Positions 33,349-40,856 of a stretch of DNA of 64,000 nt are shown here, in pieces. The translations under genes were made by a program, and so were the position numbers. Source of the stretch: Myxococcota bacterium (GTDB taxonomy: Bacteria > Myxococcota_C > UBA6777); contig JAKLKB010000014.1 of assembly GCA_023150835.1 (NCBI GenBank), positions 19,770-83,769 on the forward strand. Reading direction: 5' to 3'. Under the pieces are notes generated by a model that saw only the letters and a list, made by a program, of their open reading frames with translations, searched no databases and was not told the DNA's origin. Every line of letters starts with the position of its first letter. Position 1 is the stretch's first letter.

Positions 33349-36174
33349 ATGCGCATCCTGCACAAATATACGCTTACAGCATTCGTTCTCGGAAGTTGGC
33401 TATGGCAGGCCGCTTGTGTTGAACAAACGGGCCGAAGTTGCCGCTATAACACAGATTGTATTGATAGCGCGCCGAAGATTTACTGCGATCCACAGCGCGG
33501 GATCTGTGTTGGGCAAGTGACCGAATGCACACCCGGCGCTGTCGAGTCCTGTTATGACGGCCCGCCCGAAACAGCCAAGTATGCGCCTTGTCGTGCAGGA
33601 CAACGCTTTTGTTTGCAAAATGGCCGCTGGTCGGCCTGTCGTGATGCCGTGTATCCAAGCCGTGAGATCTGTGATCGCCAAGACAACGACTGCAACGGCA
33701 AGATCGATGATGTGGAAGGTGTACCCACAGATCCCAACCAACCCCATCCTTGTCAATGTTACGCCCCCGGCTCTCGGCGCGGCTGTTACAGCGGCCCGAA
33801 GACGACTTACGAAGCCTCCGAAGGTCGCACCCGTGGCAGTTGTCAAATCGGCGTTCAATTTTGCGAAGCAGACGGGCAAGGCAAGAACTGGTGGGGCCGA
33901 TGCTACGACCAATTGCTGCCAAGCGCCGAGATCTGCGATGGCCAAGACAACGATTGCAACGGCAAGATCGACGATCACCGTTCTTGTACTTGCACCGCAG
34001 GCGAAACGCGGCCTTGTTATCCCGGGGATCCGCGATTTGCGGATGTGGGCAACTGCAAGCGAGGTGTCCAAAGCTGCGGAACAGATGGGCAATGGGAAAC
34101 CACGTGCAAAGGTGCGATCTTGCCGAAGTTATGGGACGAATGTGGCGGGGGCGATCAAGATTGCGATGGCAAGGTCGACGAAGAATGCAACTGCCAAGGT
34201 GTCTTGTGTACCCCCAACACCTGCATCAACACCGAGACTTGGAACGACCAACACTGCGGCGCTTGCAACAACCCTTGCACAAGCGCCCAACGCTGCGAGC
34301 GCGATCCGCTGTGCAAAAGCGATGATCCCTTTTGTGCTTTCCAATGCGTCTGCAAGTCTGACGCGATCCTGTGCAACGGAGCGTGCGTTGACACCAAACA
34401 AAACCCCCAGCACTGCGGCGCTTGCAACAACTCTTGTGCTGTTGGCTCGGTCTGTGAGCAAGGCAAATGCACCCAAACAACGCCCTCCTGTCCCGCTGGA
34501 ACCACCCGTTGCATCGAAGATTGCGTCAATCTCCAAGAAAGCAACCAACACTGTGGCGCTTGCAACAACCCATGCCCCACAAAACAACGTTGCGAAAAAG
34601 GCCGATGCACCGATTCAACGGGCACCTGCTCCTCGGGGCAAGAGCTTTGCGGCGGAGCTTGCGTCAACCTCCAAGAAAACAACCTACATTGCGGCGTTTG
34701 TGGGAAGGCTTGCTCTGCTGGGCAAGACTGCGTTTCAAGCCGCTGCTTGTGGATCTGCGAACAAGGCCAGACTTACTGCCCGAGCGGATGTGTTGCGCTT
34801 TACCAAGACAACAATCACTGCGGCGGATGCGGGTTGGCGTGCAGCGTGAACCAAGATTGCGTTCAAGCCCGTTGTACCGAGCGTTGGAGCCTTGGTATCG
34901 GCGGAAGCGGGATCGAACATCTCCATGCGATGGTTGCAGACGACGCAGGAAACTTGTTGCTGGTGGGCCGTTTTACAGGAAACCTCGCGGCATACAATCT
35001 CCAAACCACAGGCGGTAGTGATGCTTTCGTGATCAAGATCACTCCCGATCAAAAGGTCGTATGGGCCAAAAAGCTCGGGGGTCTAGGAGAGGACACCGCC
35101 AAAAGCATCGCTCTCGATCGCCAAGGCAACCTCTACATCGCAGGATCTTTTGAGCAAACCCTCGAAGTGAACGGAAAGACCGTCGTCTCAAACGGAGCCA
35201 AAGACGCTTTTTGGCTGAAAATGGATCCCACCAACGGAGAGGTGTTGTGGATCTACCGAGGCGGCGGAAAAGAAGACGATGAAGCCGATAGCATCGCAGT
35301 TTCCAGCAACGGTGACATCTATTTGACTGGCACTTTCCAAGGCGAAGCCACTTTTTACGACAACACGATCGGCCCCCTTCAAGCCGACAAGTTCAAAGAT
35401 ATCTTTTTGATCAAGGCCAACTCCCAAGGCCTCCCCTTGTGGCTGCGCAAAGTCAGTGGACCCGCCAGCAACGAAAACCCCCGCGTGATCATCAGCACCA
35501 ACCAAGATCCCGTTTTGTTCGGTGGTTTCCGTGCAACGGCGCAGATCCACGGGATCACCCTGCAAGCCGACAAAGTCGATATCTTTGTGGCGCGTTTCGA
35601 TCCCCAAGGCAAAGTCTTGTGGGCCAAAAAAGCAGGCGGCATCGAGGACGATTACGCCACCGCCGCGCTGGCCTTACCCGACCACAGCATCGTCCTTGCG
35701 GGCCACTTCAAACAGACCGCTCAATTTGGCGCGCATCGCCTCGCTGCGATGGGCAACAACGCCGATATCTTTTTGGCACGCCTCCAGCCCGACGGAAACT
35801 TCGCATGGGCCGAGCGTTTTGGAGGCGACGGGCGCGAAGAAGTCGGGGCCATCGCCCCCCATCCCAAAGGGATATCGGTGGTCGGCTATTACAACGGTAA
35901 TTCGGGTTTTGGCAGTTTCCGCTTCCCCCTCAACCAAGGCGTCAACGACAACAACGCGTTTGTCGCGACCTTTTCCCTCTCCACGCAATCCAAACCGACC
36001 GTCCTCTGGGCTGTTGGGACAGGCGGTGTCGATCTCGAACAACCCACCGCTCTCGCTCGCTACAACGCCTCTTTGTACGTTGGCGGCGTCTTTGAAAAAC
36101 AAGCCTCCCTGCTCGGTCAGACACTTTTGAGCCAAGGCGATCGCGATATCTTCGTGTGGCGGCTCTCCGAATAA
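33349..36174 (+). CDS. MopE-type cysteine-rich lipoprotein with SBBP beta-propeller repeats
   Basis: 941 residues. A signal ending LGSWLWQAAC makes it a lipoprotein (Cys near residue 24). Residues 25 to about 270 hold MopE-like modules with RQDNDCNGKIDD, GQDNDCNGKIDD and GGDQDCDGKVDE, which look like calcium-binding loops in a cysteine-rich setting. Four or five copies of a C-x3-C-V...HCGACNN-C module follow (about 285-520). The C-terminal 420 residues are SBBP-type propeller repeats (DDAGNLLLVGRFTG, DRQGNLYIAGSFEQT, SSNGDIYLTGTFQGEA, spaced about 50-60). The architecture is typical of predicted surface proteins in Myxococcota; function is unknown. ATG 33349 has AAAGGGA ten bases upstream. 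Confidence 0.85.
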   Translation: MRILHKYTLTAFVLGSWLWQAACVEQTGRSCRYNTDCIDSAPKIYCDPQRGICVGQVTECTPGAVESCYDGPPETAKYAPCRAGQRFCLQNGRWSACRDAVYPSREICDRQDNDCNGKIDDVEGVPTDPNQPHPCQCYAPGSRRGCYSGPKTTYEASEGRTRGSCQIGVQFCEADGQGKNWWGRCYDQLLPSAEICDGQDNDCNGKIDDHRSCTCTAGETRPCYPGDPRFADVGNCKRGVQSCGTDGQWETTCKGAILPKLWDECGGGDQDCDGKVDEECNCQGVLCTPNTCINTETWNDQHCGACNNPCTSAQRCERDPLCKSDDPFCAFQCVCKSDAILCNGACVDTKQNPQHCGACNNSCAVGSVCEQGKCTQTTPSCPAGTTRCIEDCVNLQESNQHCGACNNPCPTKQRCEKGRCTDSTGTCSSGQELCGGACVNLQENNLHCGVCGKACSAGQDCVSSRCLWICEQGQTYCPSGCVALYQDNNHCGGCGLACSVNQDCVQARCTERWSLGIGGSGIEHLHAMVADDAGNLLLVGRFTGNLAAYNLQTTGGSDAFVIKITPDQKVVWAKKLGGLGEDTAKSIALDRQGNLYIAGSFEQTLEVNGKTVVSNGAKDAFWLKMDPTNGEVLWIYRGGGKEDDEADSIAVSSNGDIYLTGTFQGEATFYDNTIGPLQADKFKDIFLIKANSQGLPLWLRKVSGPASNENPRVIISTNQDPVLFGGFRATAQIHGITLQADKVDIFVARFDPQGKVLWAKKAGGIEDDYATAALALPDHSIVLAGHFKQTAQFGAHRLAAMGNNADIFLARLQPDGNFAWAERFGGDGREEVGAIAPHPKGISVVGYYNGNSGFGSFRFPLNQGVNDNNAFVATFSLSTQSKPTVLWAVGTGGVDLEQPTALARYNASLYVGGVFEKQASLLGQTLLSQGDRDIFVWRLSE

Positions 36175-36186
36175 GATAGAACTTAG

Positions 36187-36568
36187 ACGAAATCCGAGTG
36201 ATGTACACAACGAAGAAGAGTGCGGATTTCGCCCTATTCTTGGGCAGCCACAGGGGGCTGCCCCTACATTCTTACGATCACACACCCTGCGGATTCCGCC
36301 CTATTCTTGGGCAGCCACAGGGGGCTGCCCCACCATTCTTACGATCACACACTCTGCGGATTTCGCCCTATTCTTGGGCAGCCACAGGGGGCTACCCCAC
36401 CATTTTTACGATCACACACTCTGCGGATTTCGCCCTATTCTTGGGCAGCCACAGGGGGCTGCCCCTACATTTTACGATCACACACCCTGCGGATTTCGCC
36501 CTATTCTTGGGCAGCCACAGGGGGCTGCCCCTACATTTTTACGATCACACACCCTGCGGATTTCGTAT
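36187..36568. repeat. Inverted-orientation dispersed element amplified as a 67-bp array
   Basis: Starts with the element's right end in reverse (GACGAAATCCGAGTGATG), then five 67-bp tandem units with starts of GCGGATTTCG at 36222, 36289, 36356, 36423 and 36489, and a terminal copy at 36556 ending TTTCGTA. Each unit holds the GGGCAGCC/GGCTGCCC hairpin. Units differ by single bases. The array begins 13 bp after the lipoprotein stop codon. Confidence 0.92.
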
Positions 36569-36584
36569 CACGCATTTGGACACG

Positions 36585-36638
36585 TTTTGTGGGGTGTCAC
36601 CCCACGCCCTACAAGGGAGATCGGCTCCCTTGACCCTG
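36585..36638. repeat. Paired-hairpin repeat, family 2, copy 2
   Basis: TTTTGTGGGGTG-TC-ACCCCAC followed by GCCCTACAAGGGAG-ATCGG-CTCCCTTGACCC. Two hairpins, 15 bp after the end of the 67-bp array and just before the helicase stop codon, a location suitable for termination in both directions. Confidence 0.75.
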
Positions 36639-36659
36639 TGTTTGGCTCGGCTGTTTACT

Positions 36660-38696
36660 TCAGTCATCCAAAGCCCAGACATCGATCAAGGGGCAGTCTT
36701 CAGCGGCCTTGAGCCACTCTTCGATATAGCGGCCCGCCTCGGATTGACGGCTTGGATCGAGCAAGATATCCCACAAAAAGCGAGAGGGTCGAGAAGCGGT
36801 CCAACGCCCACGGGACGGGCTTTCTTGGCGAAACAGCAGGAAAAGTTGTTCACGGGCGCGGGTGCAGGCGACGTAAAAAAGCCGCCGTTCCTCTTCGTCG
36901 CTGCCTTCTTCGATCGCACGAAAGAAAGGGAAGGAGCCTTCGACAAGATTCAACACAAAGACGATATCCCATTCGAGTCCTTTGGCCTGATGGATGGTGC
37001 TGAGGATGATCGGGGATTGTTCTTCGGAGGGTTCTTGGGTGGAGGGATCGACCTCTCCAAACAACACCAGCTCGTCCAAAAAAGATTGAAGATTTGGGTA
37101 GTTGTAGGCGTATGTCGCAAGTTGGACGATATCTTCGCCACGCCGCTGGGCGTTGTCGAAGGTATTTTGGAGGTAATCTTCGTATTCTTGCTCATAAAAC
37201 AAACGGATGATCTCGTTTGGCTTTTGTTCGCGCTGGATCTCGCGTGATTCTTCGATCAAGCGAAGCAGCCAATGGACAGCATCACGAGCCGCTTTGGGGA
37301 GTTTTTTGGTCCAGTTTTCTTCGGCAAGAGCGGCCAGATCGAAGCCGCGCTCTTCGAGTCTTTGGCTGATCTTTTTGACGGAGGCAGCCCCGACCCCTTT
37401 GAAGATCGGGAGCAAACGCTGCCAAGAAAGCAGATCTTGGGCATTGTTCAAGATCCGCAAAAAAGCGATCACGTCCTTGATGTGGGCTTGTTCAAAGAAG
37501 CGGACGCCCGAACGTAAAGAAAAAGGCAGGCCCGCTTTTTGGAGCGCGATCTGGGTTTCGAGCGAGTGGCTGTGGATGCGATAAAGGATCGCGATCCGAT
37601 CCAAAGGAACGCCCGAAGCGTGGAGTTCTTGGATGTGTTGGGCAAGAAAAGCAGCTTCTTGACGGGCATCCCGACAAGATACCACAACAGGCACATCTCC
37701 CGTGTTTCGGACGGCTTGGAGTTGTTTTTTGAATTGGTAAGTGTTGTGAGCGATCACATGGTTGCTTAGATCGAGGATCTCGGGGACGCTGCGATAGTTT
37801 TGTTGGAGATAACAGACCTTGGCATCGGGATATTGGTTAGGGAAGTCGAGGATATGGCGGGCTTCGGCACCTCGAAAGCTATAGATGCTTTGGGCATCAT
37901 CACCGACGACCGTCAGGTTGCGATGAACAGAGGCCATCCGCTCGATGATACGGGCTTGGATCGGATTGGTGTCTTGGAACTCATCGACCAAGATATGCAA
38001 GAATTGTTGTGCGTATTCTTGGCGGATATCGCTGTGTTGATCGAGCAGTTGCAGCCAAAACAGCAAGAGATCATCAAAATCCATCGCATTGAGGGCGAGT
38101 TTGCGCTCTTGGTAATGGGAAAAGACTTCGCGCAGTTCGCCTGTGATCGGTTCAAAGCGCGGCTGGTGACGTTCGATGATCGCATCGAGCGCCTTTTCAG
38201 TGGAGATGCAAAGGCCAAAGAGTTCGCAAAGTGCGCGCCCTGTGGGAAAACGCCCGCCTTCTTGGGAGAAAGAACACTCTTCGATCACTTGGTCGAGCAG
38301 ATGAGTGCTGTCCTCACGATCGAGGATGGTAAAATTGCAGCCAAAGCCCAAGCGTCCCGCATGGCGGCGCAATATCTTGTTCGCGATATGATGGAATGTC
38401 CCCGCCCACATCGAATCCACCGAGCGATCCAACACGGTTTGAACGCGAGTGACCATCTCACGGGCGGCTTTGTTGGTGAACGTACACAAGAGGATGCGCT
38501 CGACAGGGACGCCCTCGTGGACAAGACGAGCGACGCGATACGTCAAGGCGCGGGTCTTTCCGCTGCCCGCTCCTGCGATCACCAACAAAGGACCGCCCTC
38601 TGCAAAGGCGACAGCTTGTTGTTCTTCGCTCAGTTCGCGGCGCATCTGCTCACGGATCTTTTCGACAGTTGGTGTTCGCAGTTGGTATCGTTTCAA
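36660..38696 (-). CDS. UvrD/PcrA/Rep-type DNA helicase
   Basis: About 678 residues of a superfamily 1A 3'-5' DNA helicase. Motifs in order: Q-motif LSEEQQAVAF, Walker A IAGAGSGKTRALTYR, Ia CTFTNKAAREM, II VDEFQDTN, III VVGDDAQSIYSFRGAE, IV YRSVPEILDLS, V ILSTIHQAKGLEWDIVFVL and VI RRLFYVACTRAREQLFLLF. It is shorter than PcrA/UvrD (about 720-750) and its N-terminus is nearest Rep-like forms, so I leave the symbol open. The TTG at 38696 is preferred because GGAGGAG stands five bases upstream; a GTG at 38729 is the alternative. It diverges from the mtnB promoter. Confidence 0.9.
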   Translation of the reverse strand: MKRYQLRTPTVEKIREQMRRELSEEQQAVAFAEGGPLLVIAGAGSGKTRALTYRVARLVHEGVPVERILLCTFTNKAAREMVTRVQTVLDRSVDSMWAGTFHHIANKILRRHAGRLGFGCNFTILDREDSTHLLDQVIEECSFSQEGGRFPTGRALCELFGLCISTEKALDAIIERHQPRFEPITGELREVFSHYQERKLALNAMDFDDLLLFWLQLLDQHSDIRQEYAQQFLHILVDEFQDTNPIQARIIERMASVHRNLTVVGDDAQSIYSFRGAEARHILDFPNQYPDAKVCYLQQNYRSVPEILDLSNHVIAHNTYQFKKQLQAVRNTGDVPVVVSCRDARQEAAFLAQHIQELHASGVPLDRIAILYRIHSHSLETQIALQKAGLPFSLRSGVRFFEQAHIKDVIAFLRILNNAQDLLSWQRLLPIFKGVGAASVKKISQRLEERGFDLAALAEENWTKKLPKAARDAVHWLLRLIEESREIQREQKPNEIIRLFYEQEYEDYLQNTFDNAQRRGEDIVQLATYAYNYPNLQSFLDELVLFGEVDPSTQEPSEEQSPIILSTIHQAKGLEWDIVFVLNLVEGSFPFFRAIEEGSDEEERRLFYVACTRAREQLFLLFRQESPSRGRWTASRPSRFLWDILLDPSRQSEAGRYIEEWLKAAEDCPLIDVWALDD

Positions 38697-38731
38697 GCTC
38701 GCTCCTCCAAAAGCCCAATTCCTCGGCACTC

Positions 38732-38761
38732 TTGACAGGTTGTGGTGGATTGTTCTATCGG
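38732..38761 (+). promoter_or_regulatory. Possible promoter of mtnB-dprA
   Basis: TTGACA (38732-38737), 18-bp spacer, TATCGG (38756-38761). The -35 box is perfect, the -10 weak and the spacer one base long. Confidence 0.4.
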
Positions 38762-38844
38762 TCTTTTTTGTTGTACTGCAAAGCGCAGCATCATGTCACG
38801 ACTTGGCGAGACAAACAACGCCACAAGCCTCCGAGGAGACCAAG

Positions 38845-39534
38845 GTGTCAGAAAAAAGTGTATGGAAACCAGCCTTTGTGACGCGCCAGCGCGAGGATCT
38901 CACCGACGCCGAAGCCCGCGCCTTGATCTGCGAGTTGTGCCACCATTTTTACCATCAAGGCTGGGCCAGCGGCACAGGAGGAGGCGTTTCTGTGCGCAAC
39001 GGAGAGCGTATCTTTATGGCTCCAAGCGGCGTACAAAAAGAGCGGATGTTGCCAGAAGATATCTTTGTGCTGAACCGCGAAGGTGAAGTGATCGAGCCAC
39101 CGCAAACCCCCGGGCTGAAAGTCTCGGCGTGTCGGCCACTTTTCTTGCATGCTTACACACTGCGAAACGCAGGAGCGGTGATCCATAGTCACGGGATCTA
39201 CGCGATGTTGGCGACGTTGCTCTACGAAAAGAACTTTGTGATCACAAACCAAGAGATGCTCAAAGGGATCGAAGGCGTGGGAGCCTTTGATCACCACGAA
39301 GTGCCGATCATTGCGAACACAGCATACGAAGAAGAGTTAACGAATAGCCTTGAAGAAGCCATCCGCGCTTATCCCAAAGCCCAAGCCGTCCTTGTGAAGG
39401 GACATGGCGTGTATATATGGGGGCGGGACTGGATGCACGCCAAAGCCCAAGCGGAGTGTTACCATTATCTGTTCGAGGTCGCTGTAAAGCTCCATCAGAT
39501 GGGGCTTTCGCCTGCGCACGGTGGTTTGGCGTGA
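38845..39534 (+). CDS. mtnB: Methylthioribulose-1-phosphate dehydratase
   Basis: 229 residues from a GTG at 38845 (GAGGAG six bases upstream). This is a class II aldolase-fold zinc enzyme of the methionine salvage pathway, dehydrating methylthioribulose 1-phosphate. Motifs: GWASGTGGGVSVRNGERIFMAPSGVQKERM, GAVIHSHGIYAMLATLL (zinc-binding HxH), NQEMLKGI (catalytic Glu as in human APIP), and VLVKGHGVYIWG (third zinc His). No other salvage gene is in the window. Its stop overlaps the dprA start in a GTGA tetranucleotide, so the two are translationally coupled. Confidence 0.88.
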   Translation: MSEKSVWKPAFVTRQREDLTDAEARALICELCHHFYHQGWASGTGGGVSVRNGERIFMAPSGVQKERMLPEDIFVLNREGEVIEPPQTPGLKVSACRPLFLHAYTLRNAGAVIHSHGIYAMLATLLYEKNFVITNQEMLKGIEGVGAFDHHEVPIIANTAYEEELTNSLEEAIRAYPKAQAVLVKGHGVYIWGRDWMHAKAQAECYHYLFEVAVKLHQMGLSPAHGGLA

Positions 39535-40694
39535 CGGGTCGTTGGCATCCCTTTGACGAAGAAGAAGCGCGCCTTGCGTTGGCCCTGATCGAAGGGATCG
39601 GTGGAAAGCTGGCGCAGCGGATGTTGCAGCGCTTTGGCAGCGCGTGTGCGATCTTTTCTGCTTCAGAAGAAGAACTGCGAGATGTCGAAGGGATCGGCGG
39701 AAAACTGGCGCAGCGGATGTTGGCGGGCCCCCCCACAAGCGCGCTCCAACAGATGCTTCGGCGGATACAGCAGTCATCGATCTGGCAAGTGGCGATCTGT
39801 GATCCCGATTATCCCGCCGCTCTGTTGCAGCTCACCTCGCCGCCCTTTTTGTTGTATGGGCGTGGTGATCGTCCACAACTGCGATCGATGCGAGGAGTCG
39901 GAGTGGTCGGGACACGCGAAGCCAACGCACAGGGCGCACGCTTGACGCAAGAGTGCGTCGAAGCGCTGTGCCGTCATGGTTACACCGTGATATCGGGTGG
40001 AGCGCGAGGGATCGATGCTTGTGCGCATCGAGAAGCCCTTCGTTTGGGCGGAAAGACATGGGCGCTGTTGGGTTGTGGGGTCGATGTGGCGTATCCGCCC
40101 GAACATGATACACTGTTTTCGCAGATCGCCGCGCAAGGCGGTGTGGTGCTTTCCGAATTTCCCCCGGGAGAACGCCCCGAAAAAGGGTATTTTCCACGCA
40201 GAAACCGCCTGATCGCGGCCCTGAGCGAAGCGGTGGTGGTGGTGCAATGCAGCGTGAAAAGCGGAGCGCTCAACACAGCGGAGGTTGCGAAAGAACTGCA
40301 ACGACCTGTCGCGACGTATCCGGGTCGCCCGCTTGAGCCGTTGGCAGGGGGGCCGCATCAGCTTTTGCGCGAAGGGGCTTGGTTGATCGAAAGCGGCGAA
40401 GAACTTTGCCAGCGCCTCGCCGCACAAGGAGCGAGCGAAGTCCCGATCCAGCTTGCTTTGTGGGAGTCCCCCACCGAAACACCTTCAGCACGCACCTCCA
40501 CTCGCCCCACACCACCGCCGCTTGGAAGCCCGCTGCGCTCGCTATGGGAACAGATCCCCCAAGAACCCCGCCACATCGACGAGATCGCACAATCAGTTGG
40601 TGAAAGCATCCAAAGCGTAAGCGCAAAGTTGGTGGAACTTGAGTTGTTGGGGCATGTGGTCGCTTATGCTGGGATGCGCTACGGAAAAACCTAG
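39531..40694 (+). CDS. dprA: DNA processing protein DprA
   Basis: 387 residues. DprA binds incoming single-stranded DNA and loads RecA in natural transformation. An N-terminal helix-hairpin-helix region holds two near-identical copies of EGIGGKLAQRML (about residues 20-31 and 57-68). The Rossmann core is typical: GVGVVGTREANAQGARLTQ, VISGGARGIDACAHREAL, TWALLGCGVDVAYPPEH, GVVLSEFPPGE and FPRRNRLIAALSEAVVVVQCSVKSGALNTAEVA. A Pro/Ser/Thr linker leads to a C-terminal winged-helix domain (EPRHIDEIAQSVGESIQSVSAKLVELELLG). The GTG start overlaps the mtnB TGA. topA follows 162 bp downstream, a common partner. Confidence 0.93.
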   Translation: MTGRWHPFDEEEARLALALIEGIGGKLAQRMLQRFGSACAIFSASEEELRDVEGIGGKLAQRMLAGPPTSALQQMLRRIQQSSIWQVAICDPDYPAALLQLTSPPFLLYGRGDRPQLRSMRGVGVVGTREANAQGARLTQECVEALCRHGYTVISGGARGIDACAHREALRLGGKTWALLGCGVDVAYPPEHDTLFSQIAAQGGVVLSEFPPGERPEKGYFPRRNRLIAALSEAVVVVQCSVKSGALNTAEVAKELQRPVATYPGRPLEPLAGGPHQLLREGAWLIESGEELCQRLAAQGASEVPIQLALWESPTETPSARTSTRPTPPPLGSPLRSLWEQIPQEPRHIDEIAQSVGESIQSVSAKLVELELLGHVVAYAGMRYGKT

Positions 40695-40732
40695 CAGGGA
40701 TCGATGAGACAAGCCTCCACAGGAGAAGTCGA

Positions 40733-40762
40733 TTGACAGACCTGCATGAAACAAGCTATCTC
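40733..40762 (+). promoter_or_regulatory. Possible promoter of topA
   Basis: TTGACA (40733-40738), 18-bp spacer, TATCTC (40757-40762), about 95 bp before the topA start. The -35 box is perfect, the -10 moderate. Confidence 0.42.
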
Positions 40763-40856
40763 TGCCCGTGCGCTTTTTTGGGTGGCGGAATGCCGCCTCG
40801 TCATCTCGCAAAGTCCGTATTATCCGTTCTTTCCGTTTTTCAAGAGAGAGTAGAGG

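Noticed and set aside
32772-33422. Forward 216-codon frame in the divergent intergenic region
   Set aside because: No recognisable domain, overlaps the lipoprotein start in another frame and runs over the opposite-strand promoter.
36187-36568. Possible CRISPR array
   Set aside because: The units are contiguous 67-bp tandem repeats with no unique spacers; they derive from the dispersed element.
36198-37247. Forward frame over the 67-bp array and the helicase 3' end
   Set aside because: Its start consists of translated repeats and the rest is antisense to helicase motifs.
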